A DNA stretch of 64,000 bases from JAZKIX01 sp040384645 (GTDB taxonomy: Bacteria > Pseudomonadota > Gammaproteobacteria > Burkholderiales > Burkholderiaceae_D), in contig JAZKIX010000069.1 in assembly GCA_040384645.1 (NCBI GenBank), positions 1 through 64,000 of the forward strand, given 5' to 3'. The position numbers were made by a program, and so were the translations under genes. The notes under the pieces are model-generated. The model was not told where the DNA came from and made no database searches. It saw only the letters and a list, made by a program, of their open reading frames with translations. Below, piece after piece: positions 26,439-36,540 of this stretch. Position 1 is the first letter of the stretch. Each line of letters begins with the position of its first letter.

Positions 26439-27458
26439 GTGACTATTACTCGCACCAAAGCGCCCGCCACCTTGCGTCAAGTCGCTGCCCAGGCAGATGT
26501 TTCAGTGGCCACCGTGTCACGCTATTTGAATAAAAGCCTCAAGGTAGGTATCGCGACCGAAGAACGGATTTTGGCTGCCATCGCCGACTTGCGATACAAA
26601 CCCAATTTGCTCGCGCAAGGCTTGTCCAAGGGCAAAACCATGATGATCGGCGTGCTGACGCCATCGGTGACCAGCCCGTTTTACGACCACATTCAATATG
26701 GCTTGGAAATCACGACCGCCAAGGCCGGCTACGTTTGCGTTTCCGCCAGCGGCGACCGTGATACCGCAGCCCAGGTCAAGGTGCTGGACATATTAGTCGG
26801 CCGCCGGGTTGATGGTGTCGTGATACTGGAGAGCAGGATGTCGGACGCCCTATTGGCCGGCTATGCGCGCCAACTGCCGGTAGTGGTGCTGGGGCGCTCG
26901 ATCGTTGCCGAAAATTTGTATTCGATGACCATCAGCCATGTGCGGGCCGCGTTCGATGCGACCAACCATTTATTGGCGCTGGGACATCGCGATATCGTAT
27001 TCATTGGCGGCTTGGATAACAATAGTGACTCAATCGAGCGCTTGGCTGGTTACCGCCAAGCGCTGGAAGCTGCCGGCGTCCCGTTCCGGCCGGAAATGAC
27101 AATTGCTGGCGAATTTACCGAGCATTCCGGCATCAAGGCTTTCGACACCATGCAAGAGCGCGGCTTGTCATACACCGCCGTATTTGCCGCCAACGATCAA
27201 ACTGCTTACGGCTTGCGCCTGGCCCTGTATCAGCGCGGCATCCGCGTGCCGGAAGATGTCTCCATCGTCGGTTACGACGATTTGCCCGGCTCTATCTTTT
27301 GTACGCCACCCTTGACCACCGTGCGCCAGCAAACCTATTTCATCGGCGAAGCGTTGGGCAATGACCTGTTGTCCCTGATGACCGATACCCCGCGCCAAAC
27401 CGCCAATATCGAACTTGAATTGATGGTGCGCCAATCTACCGCAGCGCCGGCCCGGTGA
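26439..27458 (+). CDS. LacI-family transcriptional regulator of the cellulase locus
   Basis: A 339-residue repressor. The N-terminal helix-turn-helix TLRQVAAQADVSVATVSRYL (about 10-29) is followed by the hinge helix PNLLAQGLSKGKT and a periplasmic-binding-protein-like sensor domain (DDLPGSIFCTPPLTTVRQQ near the end). The start is taken as GTG 26439, preceded by AAAGGA; the frame is open further upstream, but those residues do not look like the family. It lies directly upstream of two GH9 genes, and LacI-type palindromes stand before those genes. Control of cellulose or cello-oligosaccharide use is inferred; the ligand is unknown. Confidence 0.92.
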   Translation: MTITRTKAPATLRQVAAQADVSVATVSRYLNKSLKVGIATEERILAAIADLRYKPNLLAQGLSKGKTMMIGVLTPSVTSPFYDHIQYGLEITTAKAGYVCVSASGDRDTAAQVKVLDILVGRRVDGVVILESRMSDALLAGYARQLPVVVLGRSIVAENLYSMTISHVRAAFDATNHLLALGHRDIVFIGGLDNNSDSIERLAGYRQALEAAGVPFRPEMTIAGEFTEHSGIKAFDTMQERGLSYTAVFAANDQTAYGLRLALYQRGIRVPEDVSIVGYDDLPGSIFCTPPLTTVRQQTYFIGEALGNDLLSLMTDTPRQTANIELELMVRQSTAAPAR

Positions 27459-27510
27459 GCGCACGTTTTGCATTTGCTGGCATGGACGCGATTTTTTGGC
27501 TTTGAAGGCG

Positions 27511-27596
27511 AAAATATACTGGGGTATGTATATTTTAAATGCCAATGAAAGCCTGCGGGTAAGTGGGTATTTTGGAATATACCCCCGTTATTTTAT
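27511..27596 (+). repeat. Three-hairpin dispersed repeat, copy 2 of 7
   Basis: The first hairpin is perfect: AAAATATAC (27511-27519) with GTATATTTT (27528-27536). The middle stem is weak in this copy. The third hairpin is GGGTAT (27565-27570) with ATACCC (27579-27584), followed by a T-rich stretch. It begins 53 bp after the regulator's stop codon, in the same orientation as that gene. Confidence 0.85.
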
Positions 27597-27853
27597 CTAA
27601 TTCTAATTGATTTCCTGCTGTTTCAAGCATTCAATGCACGCAATGGAGCATCGTCCATTGATCCAAGTCGCCGTATTCTTCAGCTACACCGTGATCCTAT
27701 TCAGGACACGCTCTATTCCCCGATCTCCTTTTCATCGCTTCAATTTGGGCAGTCATATTGCGTGCCGGCAAAGTAAATTTATCAGAATTGCATCTTGTGT
27801 TAATCAACAAACATGAGTTATTGCAAGTCGATTAACAAACATTGAAAATATTT

Positions 27854-27869
27854 AGTTAATCGGTTTACT
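27854..27869. promoter_or_regulatory. LacI-type operator upstream of GH9-1 (site 1)
   Basis: AGTTAATCGGTTTACT, an imperfect palindrome centred on CG, the hallmark of LacI-family operators. Its centre lies 33 bp, about three helical turns, from site 2. It matches the sites before GH9-2 and before the unknown secreted protein. Confidence 0.65.
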
Positions 27870-27886
27870 ATTTGCGGTTTTGCGAT

Positions 27887-27902
27887 TGTAAATCGGTTTA
27901 CT
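27887..27902. promoter_or_regulatory. LacI-type operator upstream of GH9-1 (site 2)
   Basis: TGTAAATCGGTTTACT, with 6 of 8 half-site positions symmetric. It shares ATCGGTTTACT exactly with site 1. Confidence 0.65.
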
Positions 27903-28107
27903 GTTTGTTATTCTGGCCGCTGCATTTGACATTCCAGTTGCTCTTGCCGCCAATTTTTTGTGGTTTCAAGATTCAAGAAGGCATTTTGTCTCTTGCGCAA
28001 CGTCGGGGCCATATTGAAAACAAGGAAGGGTTTTCGATACAGCAAAACCCATCCATGGACTGCAATTTGCAAGTCGCACTATTTAAAAAAATAATCAGGA
28101 GAAGAAG

Positions 28108-31100
28108 ATGCACATCATTTCACGACCCAAGATTAAATGGGTTTTTACCCTTGCCCTGTTGGGGAGTAGTCAATCAGGTTTCGCAGTACCTGAATTGTTG
28201 ATTAATGGCAATTTTGGCGGCTTTAACAATGCTGGCGTCGCAACTCCCAGCATGGCAGGATGGGTCGTAACCAACAACGGCGCGAACACGTCAGACATCA
28301 AGATTTACGACAAGGATGCCGGCTGTTCTGCCCAGCAATGTAGCGGTGTGCAAAAGGCGGTTTTTCAATGCGGGCAAGTTTTAGCCAGCGATCCCTGGTT
28401 CAATACGGAAATTTTGCAGACATTGCCCTCCAAGCTCAAGCCCAATACGCGTTATCGTCTTAGTTATTCCATGTTTACTGATATCACGACGCCGTTGGTC
28501 AAATCTGCCCAGGCGGTTGGCGGCGTAAGTATTATGCTTCTGCCGGTAGGTTCAGAGGGATATGCCGTCATGCACGGTCTACAAATGTTTCCTAAATTCG
28601 CGTCGCTTGCCACCAATGATGTGGCTGCATTGCTCGCGCAACCAACAGTGGAAGAATTTGTCACGCCAGATGATGCAGCGACGATGAATCGCACTGTGCA
28701 GCTCAACTTCTACCTTACTAAATCAGATCCTTCGGTATCGTCCCGCGCCTGCGTCGGCAATCTTTCATTGACCGAAGTGGCAGCGCCATCGAGTGCCCCG
28801 ATCAGGGTGGCGGTCAATGGTGTAGGTTATGCCGTCAACGGTCCGAAAATAGCTACCTTGGTATTGCCAACCGGCACTACCAGTACGGCAGCATATCGTT
28901 GGCGTTTGATGCAGGGTAATACCCCGGCATCCATGAAATCTGACGTGTCGCGTGTCGTCACAAAAAAGATTTTTGGCAAGATTGTATCCACCAGTACATC
29001 CAATTCGTCCTCAGACGCAAAATACCTGACCACTCTGGGCAACGCGAGCAGAGATCCTGACAGTGGCGATATCGCAGTTGTTTTGGATTTTTCCGGTTTT
29101 ACCACAACGCCGGTCACCTCGGTATCGACTATCCGAACCGGTAGCTCATTGCAATCGACTACTACCGTTACTACCACCTCGATCACGGCCAATATTACAC
29201 CGGAGGATTACTGGATTCAGGTCACCGATGCGGCGGACGCCGAGCTGACAAGAAGCCCCAAGTTCAGGTTAATTGGTCAGGGCGGGTGGGAATATGGAAG
29301 CAATGACAGGATTAGGGTTGACGCTTTGGCAGCTCTTAAAAGTCAACGCAGCGGCGCAGCCGTACCTTATTTTGTCAGCGGTAACAATCTGCGCGGTTAT
29401 AACTTCCATGACGTAGTGCCTCATGCGGCCTCGCATAGCCCGGATATGGCTACTTGCTGGTTTGGAACCGATGGCATGGGCTTGGAGTCGAGCAAAGATT
29501 TGCATGGCAATGACTGGGGCAATGGCGGTTCGGGTTGTGTAGACGGCACCGGCAAAAGAAAGACCTTTGACGTCACCGGCGGTTGGTATGACGCAGCCGA
29601 CCATGGCAAATATGTAGTCAATGGCGGCATTGCCTTATGGACCCTGCAAAACCAGATTGAACGGATGCAAGGTCGGGGAAGCTTCGCTAACCAAAACACG
29701 ATCAACGCGTTGTTGGCGGAAGCGCGCCACGAAATGAGCTGGATGTTGAAAATGCAGGTGCCAGCCGGCATGCGTATGAAAGTGCCGCTCGGCTATCAAG
29801 ACAAAATCCAGGCGGTTTCTGCGATTACGCCAAATTATGGCCCGACTGGTGCCGTTGGTATGTATCAGGTAGATCTGGCCGGTCAGCCGATGGCACCGAC
29901 CGCACAGGGGGCAGTCGCTTTTGGCGGCGGTCAAATTCCACGTCTGCGAATGAAGGTCAGTCTGAGCGAAGTCGATGTGGGCGACATGGTGTTCCACGCA
30001 GTGCACGACCAGAACTGGACTGCGATCCCGCTTGACCCCTCAAAGGATACGCAGCCGCGGGTGCTGATGTATCCCACTACGGCAGCGACACTTAACTTTG
30101 CCGCCGTGGCAGCGCAGTGTTCGCGTGTTTTCAAAACCGTTGATCCTGCTTTCGCCAACCAGTGTCTGGCTGCAGCAAAAAAAGCGTGGACCAAAGCCCA
30201 GCAGTTCCGCACCGGTTTTACCGACGGACTGGGCAATGTGGTGCCGGCCAAATCGGACATTCTCCGTTATGAATTTTCGAACATGAACTGGTCCGCAGNN
30301 NNNNNNNNGATTACAGCGGCACGACCGTGACGACACGCAAGAATAGTGCTTTGCTTGCCAATGGTTTTGCAGTCAATGCCATGTTTAATGGCGGCGGCGC
30401 GTATGGCGATTTGCGGGTTGGCGATGAATATTACTGGGCTGGTGCTGAATTAACTCTTGCCACTGCAGCGGCAGGTACCGTCGACAATAGTTATTTGGCC
30501 TATGGTACGACGCAAGGCGTCTTGCCCAATACCTGGCCCGCCGCGCAAGATATTTATGGCCAATGGAGCCCATGTAACCAAGCTGGTCAGCCGGTGCAAT
30601 GTTATGACTGGATTGATGGTTTTGACTGGCAGAACGTCAGCGCGATGGGAACCTTGTCATTGCTGACTTATAACAAAGGCAGTTTGGCGACAACAGGAAA
30701 AGATAATCTGCTGGCGTTTGCTGACATGCTATTGACGCAAACCAACAGCCAAGCGTATCGCTTTCCCAAAAAATCCGATATCCGCGACAACGCAGCACTG
30801 GAAACATCGCGCGACTATCATTATGAATGGGGTTCAAACGGCAATGTCTTGAATCGCGCCATCATTCTGGCCGCTGCATCAGAATGGCAAGCTGACGCAG
30901 GTAAGAAAAAATCGTACGTCGATGCAACGGTCGCAGCGATGGATTATTTGCTGGGCAGGAATGCCTTGGGTGTGTCCTTCATTTCGGGTTACGGTAGCAA
31001 CGCATTCGCTAATCCGCATCACCGCTGGTATGCGCATCATGCTGATGTCAATGCGCCGAAAACCCCCGCTGGCTTTATCTCCGGTGGCCCTAATTCACGC

Positions 31101-31400
31101 GATATACCAGCCTTGCGTGCCAATGCACCACGCTATGAAACGGCGTCCGCAGTGACCTATGCTAAAACACATGGCGACCCTGCTGCCGTCTTGGGTGGCA
31201 TCAGTGATCCGGCCGCACGATTCTTTGAGGCCAATGTAGTGCCTTATTGCATGGACGATACGGGTGCCAGCGGTGCGGTCTATTTCATGCAGAAATGTCA
31301 TATCGATCACTACCGCTCGTTTGCCACCAATGAGGTAGCAGTCAACTGGAGTGCGCCGCTGATTTGGGTAACGCAATTTTTAAGTGAAACGTATCCTTAA
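28108..31400 (+). CDS. Secreted GH9 endoglucanase 1, gene crossed by a gap
   Basis: Exported endo-beta-1,4-glucanase of about 1,090 residues. Signal peptide (about 1-27); N-terminal carbohydrate-binding-like beta domain from PELLINGNFGGFNNAGVATP; Ig-like cellulase N-domain from VRVAVNGVGYAVNGPKIATL-type sequence (about 230-390); GH9 catalytic domain from about 395. Catalytic features are GGWYDAADHGKYV (Asp pair) and, at the C-terminus, DHYRSFATNEVAVNWSAPL with the acid Glu. A 10-N gap at 30299-30308 breaks the frame, but its paralogue at 32125 continues through the same point, so this is one gene. AGGAGAAG precedes the ATG. Confidence 0.93.
30299..30308. other. Scaffold gap (10 N)
   Basis: The gap lies in the GH9 domain just after NMNWSA. 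In the paralogue only about three codons stand here, so the true gap is about 8 or 11 bases rather than 10. Confidence 0.99.
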
Positions 31401-31447
31401 TAGCTTGGATAACATGCCCTAGGAATAGGGCGCCGGAGTAATGCCGT

Positions 31448-31483
31448 AAAAAGGCGAACACTGTCGTAGTGTTCGCCTTTTTT
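31448..31483 (+). terminator. Intrinsic terminator after GH9-1
   Basis: A perfect 15-bp stem, AAAAAGGCGAACACT paired with AGTGTTCGCCTTTTT around the loop GTCGT, runs into a T-tract. It lies 47 bp after the GH9-1 stop and separates it from GH9-2. Confidence 0.93.
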
Positions 31484-31867
31484 ATTTAACATCGAAGAAC
31501 CAACCGGTGGAGGTTTTGCTGCGCTCTGTCACATCTCGGGAGATCGGAAGGCGTCTGGCTGAAGTCACTGCAATCATGTGGTGAGAACACGCTGGCGGCT
31601 GGGGTAGGCTCGATGCGTGGGCTGTTTTGGCGTATTACACAATCATCAAATTAAATAAAATGCACGGTCAAATTCAGCGGCAGCTCATGGAAGCCGTGTT
31701 ATGTAATTTGGGATTCCCCTCACGAAAGTGACTTGGCGATCAATTCCTTGCGTCGGACTTACATATATAAGTCGACACCAGCCAACGGCGTCAAATTTAC
31801 GCCAGGTTATTTATTGCGCCAGCCGACTTTAGGTCAGTTTCCATTTCTCAATAAAAACCACCAACAC

Positions 31868-31881
31868 TGTGGTTAACCACA
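31868..31881. promoter_or_regulatory. Perfect 14-bp palindrome upstream of GH9-2
   Basis: TGTGGTTAACCACA is fully symmetric. It differs from the CG-centred operators in its core, so another regulator is possible, but its centre is 51 bp from the next operator. Confidence 0.5.
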
Positions 31882-31917
31882 ATTGACGTGGGATCTAATC
31901 CTGACAATACTGATCGA

Positions 31918-31933
31918 AGTGAACCGGTTAACT
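31918..31933. promoter_or_regulatory. LacI-type operator upstream of GH9-2 (site 1)
   Basis: AGTGAACCGGTTAACT, 7 of 8 positions symmetric around CG; same class as 27854, 27887 and 36453. Confidence 0.6.
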
Positions 31934-31969
31934 GTGTGATTTTCCGAGTCACTTTTTTTAAATCTATTT

Positions 31970-31985
31970 GGTAAACCGATTTACT
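31970..31985. promoter_or_regulatory. LacI-type operator upstream of GH9-2 (site 2)
   Basis: GGTAAACCGATTTACT, 6 of 8 positions symmetric. It lies 52 bp (about five turns) centre to centre from site 1, a distance suited to looping. Confidence 0.65.
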
Positions 31986-32124
31986 AAATAAATTTATTTT
32001 GACGCGTGCATATTGGCATCAGCCAAGGCATGGCGCGAGAAAAAGCCGCTGAAGTCATCTAATGACCCGGTTGCGATTGGGCGACATGCAAAATCGAATC
32101 AATAAATCAAACAGGAGAGTAGGG

Positions 32125-35100
32125 ATGAGACAAATATTAAGACCCGCTGCAAAGTGGGCTTTTGCCCTGGCAGTGCTGGGAACGACGCAGACGGTATTGG
32201 CTGAGTTAGGACCCGAACTAGTGACGAACGGAACTTTCGGAAATATTGCTAGTACTGGGGTTGCTACGCCTAGTACGGCTGGATGGACGGTTCTGAATAC
32301 TGGTCCAAATACTGCGGATTTCAAGTCCTACAGTAAAAATTTCGGCTGTAGCCAAAGCCAATGTTTATTGGAACAAAAAGCAATTTTTCAATGCGCGGAA
32401 GTGCCAACGAATTCTTGGTATACAAGAGTTCAGCAGACTTTGCCATCCAATTTAAAGCCGAATACTAGATATCAATTCAGATTCGCTGCCTTTACAGATA
32501 ACACCGTCACTTCGCCAGACTACCTTCCGTTAAGTGTAATTTTGAATGAGATTACGTTTGTGGGTTCAAATGGAGAATATTTAGGCGCTGCGCTGAGCAA
32601 ACAAATTTTCCCCAAATATGCCTCACTCACGACCATGGACGTAGGAAGGATTATTGTCGAACCCTCCACCATCGAGTTTGTCACTTCCGACAATGTGGCA
32701 GTGATGAATGCGCATGCCAACATCGCATTTTATATAAACAACACTGGTAAAACAAAATCTAGAGGCTGTATTAGTAATGTTTCGTTGAAAGAGGTTAAAC
32801 CAGATTTAAGCAGTGTCAGAGTAGCTATTAATGGCAACGGCTATGCTGCGGATGGTCCGAAAATTGCAACCCTTGTTTTGCCTGCGGGAACAACGAGTAC
32901 TAGCAACTATCGTTGGAAGTTGATGCATGATAATCAAGTGGCGCTCCAAACCTATACTTGGTCTGCGACATGGCCAGGCGGAGGCACTGGCGGAGGAGGG
33001 CAAGATGGTTATCCGACCCATTTCGGTACTCTAGACAACAGTAATGCAGCGCGAGATCCGGATAGTGGTGATACCACGGTTTTGCTGGATTTCTCTGATT
33101 TTTCCTCAAACACGATAACTGTTGTTACTACAGGTCCTGCGAATGGTGGCTGGACGCAGACTAAAAATACAAAGTCCGTTGTTACACCAAATGACTATTG
33201 GATCTTGGTTACCGATGCGAACGGTAATATGTTGGCGAAAAGCAACCCGTTTAAACTAAACGGACCTAAGGGATGGCCCAATGGTAGCAATAAGAGAATT
33301 AAAACTGATGCGCTAAACGCCTTGACAAGCCAACGTAGTGGAGCAGCAGTAAGTTCGATGTATACGGGACTCGATATTACCGGATATTTTATGAACGAAA
33401 CCCGAACACATGCGGCTTCGCATGCACCTGATCTTGCCACTTGCTGGGTTGGAGCCGATAGCAATGGCATGCTGACAACCAAGGACTTGCACGGTAATGA
33501 TTGGGGTAATGGCGGTTCCGGATGCGTAGACCCCACCGGTGCAGCGAAGAAAATTGATGTGACCGGTGGCTGGTATGACGCAGCGGACCATGGCAAATAT
33601 GTCGTCAATGGCGGTATTGCATTGTGGACCTTGCAAAACCAGATCGAGCGTTTGCAAAATAAAGGCTCATTGTCTCAATTGCCCGGCTTACTGGCCGAAG
33701 CAAAACATGAGATGGACTGGATGATCAAGATGCAGATAAAGCTTGGTGATAATGGTATTGGCCCCCGTATGAAAGTGCCACTAGGTTACCAAGACAAGAT
33801 ACAAACCGGCCCTACTTACGGACCAAATGGTTCTGCCGGCGTTTACCAAGTGGATTTATTGGGTCAGCCAATGGCACCCACTGCAAAAGGCGCGGTAGAC
33901 TTTGGTGGGGGACAGATCCCGCGTTTGCGCATGAAACTCGATTTGACTGAAGTCGATGTCGGCGGCATGGTATTTCATGCGGTGCATGACCAAAACTGGA
34001 CCGGCCTTCCGCTCGATCCATCCAAGGACACGCAGCCACGGGTTTTGATGTATCCCACCACCGCAGCAACGCTTAATTTTGCGGCTGTTGCAGCACAGGC
34101 ATCGCGGATCTTTAGAGCCAGCGATCCTCAATTTGCCGAGGACTGTTTGAAGGCTTCGAAACTGGCGTGGAAGAGTGCCAAAAAATTCCGCACAGGTAAG
34201 GACGAGTTGGGTAACGTGATAGGACCTGCCAATTCCGATATTTTCCGCTACGAGTTTTCCAATCAAAATTGGGCTGGTGTCGACACAAGCGGTACGACAT
34301 CTGCTACAAAAAAGAACAATGCTCTCTTACAGTATGGTTTTGCAGTTAATCCTATGTTCAATGGTGGCGGTGCATATGGTGACTTAAGGTTGGGTGATGA
34401 GTTTTATTGGGCCGGTGCTGAGCTAACTTTAGCAACTGCGGCTGCAGGCGCTATCGACACCGTACCTCTGACTTACGGCACTTCGGTCGGTGTATTGACT
34501 GGTACTGATATTTACGCACAGTACAGTGCCTGCAATCAGACGGTTCAGCCAGTGCAATGTTATGGCTGGATCAATGGTTTTGATTGGCAAAACGTACACG
34601 CATTGGGAACCCTGTCGATGCTTACCTATAAAGGAGGCGCCCTAGCTGACCCAAAAGCGAAGACCAACCTCACCGCGTTTGCAGATGCTTTAGTAACGCA
34701 AACGAATGGCCAAGGATATCGCTTCCCCAAATTGGTCGATAAACGAAATAACTTAGTGAATGAATCATCGCGTGATTATCATTATGAATGGGGCTCCAAC
34801 GGCAATGTGCTCAATCGGGCAATGATCCTGGCAGCAGCGTCGGAATGGCAAAGTGATGCGGCCAAAAAGAAGGGATATGTCGATGCAACAGTTTCTTCGA
34901 TGGATTATCTGCTAGGACGTAATGCAATGGGGGCTTCATTCATTTCCGGCTATGGTACGAAACCGATGGCGAACCCACATCATCGTTGGTACGCACTTCA
35001 TGCGGACCCTAGAGCACCAAGGACGCCAGCAGGCTTTATTTCCGGCGGTCCTAACTCGCGCGATATTCCTGCATTGCGTGCCAATGCGCCACGCTACGAG

Positions 35101-35361
35101 AATGCTTCAGCGGTCAATTATGCGAAACTCAATGGCGATCCAGCTGCTACCTTGGGTGGTATCAGCGACATGTCAGCACGGTTTTTTGAAGAGAACGTGG
35201 TGAAATATTGTATGGACGATACCGGCCTTACCGGCGCCGTATATTTTATGCAGAAATGCCATATGGATCACTATCGTTCATTCGCCAGCAATGAAGTGGC
35301 AGTCAACTGGAATGCGCCGCTAATCTGGGTGACGCAGTTCTTGAGCGAAATATATCCGTAA
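32125..35361 (+). CDS. Secreted GH9 endoglucanase 2
   Basis: A 1,078-residue paralogue of the preceding gene, colinear over nearly the whole length. Signal peptide (about 1-26, WAFALAVLGTTQTVLA), carbohydrate-binding-like domain (about 27-215), Ig-like domain (about 225-390, with a Gly-rich insert WPGGGTGGGGQDG), GH9 catalytic domain to the end. Catalytic features GGWYDAADHGKYV and DHYRSFASNEVAVNWNAPL are intact. The start at 32125 is chosen for AGGAGAGTAGGG before it; an upstream in-frame ATG at 32062 lacks one. The N-terminal half uses more A/T-ending codons than GH9-1. Confidence 0.95.
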   Translation: MRQILRPAAKWAFALAVLGTTQTVLAELGPELVTNGTFGNIASTGVATPSTAGWTVLNTGPNTADFKSYSKNFGCSQSQCLLEQKAIFQCAEVPTNSWYTRVQQTLPSNLKPNTRYQFRFAAFTDNTVTSPDYLPLSVILNEITFVGSNGEYLGAALSKQIFPKYASLTTMDVGRIIVEPSTIEFVTSDNVAVMNAHANIAFYINNTGKTKSRGCISNVSLKEVKPDLSSVRVAINGNGYAADGPKIATLVLPAGTTSTSNYRWKLMHDNQVALQTYTWSATWPGGGTGGGGQDGYPTHFGTLDNSNAARDPDSGDTTVLLDFSDFSSNTITVVTTGPANGGWTQTKNTKSVVTPNDYWILVTDANGNMLAKSNPFKLNGPKGWPNGSNKRIKTDALNALTSQRSGAAVSSMYTGLDITGYFMNETRTHAASHAPDLATCWVGADSNGMLTTKDLHGNDWGNGGSGCVDPTGAAKKIDVTGGWYDAADHGKYVVNGGIALWTLQNQIERLQNKGSLSQLPGLLAEAKHEMDWMIKMQIKLGDNGIGPRMKVPLGYQDKIQTGPTYGPNGSAGVYQVDLLGQPMAPTAKGAVDFGGGQIPRLRMKLDLTEVDVGGMVFHAVHDQNWTGLPLDPSKDTQPRVLMYPTTAATLNFAAVAAQASRIFRASDPQFAEDCLKASKLAWKSAKKFRTGKDELGNVIGPANSDIFRYEFSNQNWAGVDTSGTTSATKKNNALLQYGFAVNPMFNGGGAYGDLRLGDEFYWAGAELTLATAAAGAIDTVPLTYGTSVGVLTGTDIYAQYSACNQTVQPVQCYGWINGFDWQNVHALGTLSMLTYKGGALADPKAKTNLTAFADALVTQTNGQGYRFPKLVDKRNNLVNESSRDYHYEWGSNGNVLNRAMILAAASEWQSDAAKKKGYVDATVSSMDYLLGRNAMGASFISGYGTKPMANPHHRWYALHADPRAPRTPAGFISGGPNSRDIPALRANAPRYENASAVNYAKLNGDPAATLGGISDMSARFFEENVVKYCMDDTGLTGAVYFMQKCHMDHYRSFASNEVAVNWNAPLIWVTQFLSEIYP

Positions 35362-35374
35362 CATTTAGATCAAA

Positions 35375-35399
35375 CAAGGCCTCGAATAAAGAGGCCTTG
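35375..35399 (+). terminator. Hairpin after GH9-2
   Basis: CAAGGCCTC paired with GAGGCCTTG around a 7-base loop, 14 bp after the stop. No T-run follows directly; it probably works together with the next hairpin. Confidence 0.7.
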
Positions 35400-35409
35400 C
35401 GCTAAAAAT

Positions 35410-35444
35410 AAAGGGAGAGTGCTCGTTGAGGGCACTCTCCCTTT
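35410..35444. terminator. Bidirectional terminator between convergent genes
   Basis: A 13-bp perfect stem, AAAGGGAGAGTGC paired with GCACTCTCCCTTT, has A/T tracts on both sides. It serves GH9-2 on the plus strand and the convergent gene ending at 35464. Confidence 0.85.
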
Positions 35445-35463
35445 TGACTGAAACCTGTCTGCT

Positions 35464-36363
35464 TTATTTCAAGCGAATCTCAAGGCGCCGGATCGAGATG
35501 CCCATTTCCTTGAATGCTTCAGGAATGGTGTTGTTGAAATCCTTCACAAAATGCCGTACCACTTTGCCGGAGCGCGTTTCCGGGTTCAGGCGCAAGCCGA
35601 GGACTTGGTTCTTGGCGTAGTCGGCCAATTCGGCGGGAGTCTGTCCCCAATTCTTTTCATTGAAATAGTTCAGCTGATCACTCTTGATGGTGATGCGCAG
35701 CCACTTATCGGCATATTTTGCTTGATCGATTTCGATAAAACGGGCTGCGGTAAAGGATGGGTTGTCTTGTTCTTCCCAACCTTGTTCAAACAAGGTGATG
35801 GCAAAATTGACCTTGCCTGCATCCCATGCATTCAACTCCTCGTCGCTCTTGATATAGCTGCCATACAAGGCCTTGATCTTGGCGGGATCGGGAATGAAGG
35901 TTTTCGCCGAATTGACCTTGACTTCAAAAACGATGCTATCGACCTTGCCGAAAGTGATTTTTTCAGAAAGGAACTGCGGTTCGATCCCGTTGGAATGCTG
36001 GCGGTCCCAGTCGGCGTATTTTTTGACTAGCACTGCCTGATAAGTGTTGGCGCCTTGGCATGATTTATCGGGTTGGCTATTGGTGGCCGCGATGCCGTAA
36101 TTGTCTACCGGCAAATGTAAGCCCTTGAATTCGGCAGAGTTTTTAACATGGCTCCAGCCGGTCAATGCATTTTTGTGACCGTTAAATAATACAAGCGCAT
36201 TGCCTTTCGCTTCATCCAGCTCGTTTACGCAATTCTCAATTGTTTCAATCGTGTAACCGTCGAATTTTTCCGTACTCGCCAAGGACGAGGGTAAGACGCC
36301 ACATATTGCTGTCATACCGAAAATGGACGATAAGAGAAATCGGTTGATTTTAGTATTCTTCAT
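35464..36363 (-). CDS. Secreted protein of unknown function in the cellulase locus
   Basis: A 299-residue exported protein with a Sec signal (about 1-30, ending SSLAS). After that it is a soluble, probably beta-rich protein with several aromatic patches (NALVLFNGHKNALTGWSHVK; GWEEQDNPSFTAARFIEID; LNYFNEKNWGQTP). I do not recognise a catalytic motif or named domain; the layout suits a jelly-roll carbohydrate-binding or -active fold. It is convergent with GH9-2 and has a LacI-type operator 90 bp upstream, so it probably belongs to the same regulon and acts on or binds plant polysaccharide. Confidence 0.8.
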   Translation of the reverse strand: MKNTKINRFLLSSIFGMTAICGVLPSSLASTEKFDGYTIETIENCVNELDEAKGNALVLFNGHKNALTGWSHVKNSAEFKGLHLPVDNYGIAATNSQPDKSCQGANTYQAVLVKKYADWDRQHSNGIEPQFLSEKITFGKVDSIVFEVKVNSAKTFIPDPAKIKALYGSYIKSDEELNAWDAGKVNFAITLFEQGWEEQDNPSFTAARFIEIDQAKYADKWLRITIKSDQLNYFNEKNWGQTPAELADYAKNQVLGLRLNPETRSGKVVRHFVKDFNNTIPEAFKEMGISIRRLEIRLK

Positions 36364-36452
36364 TGTTGAATCTTTCTCAAAAGCAAACTGGGAAGGAGTA
36401 ATTTATTTCATGAATTTAATCAGAAACAAGCTTGATAACGCTAACAATAGTA

Positions 36453-36468
36453 ACAAAACCGGTTTACA
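36453..36468. promoter_or_regulatory. LacI-type operator upstream of the secreted unknown protein
   Basis: ACAAAACCGGTTTACA, 6 of 8 positions symmetric around CG, of the same class as the operators before both GH9 genes. It lies in the 177-bp space upstream of the minus-strand gene starting at 36363. Confidence 0.6.
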
Positions 36469-36540
36469 AGAGCAATTTAAAATAGTCATTTAAGAAAATT
36501 GTTCAAGAATTGCTTGCTTGTCATCGTTGAATGCGCCGAT

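Larger units (their letters stand above)
27597..28107 (+). other. Leader region of the first GH9 gene
   Basis: About 510 bp without a gene. It holds two operator-like palindromes (27854-27869, 27887-27902) and about 200 bp of probable untranslated leader after them. No riboswitch core is recognised. Confidence 0.5.
31484..32124 (+). other. Long regulatory region of GH9-2
   Basis: About 640 bp without a gene. It contains three palindromes whose centres are 51 and 52 bp apart (31868-31881, 31918-31933, 31970-31985) and an imperfect inverted repeat around TAAGTCGAC at about 31755-31782. The rest shows nothing I can support. Confidence 0.5.
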
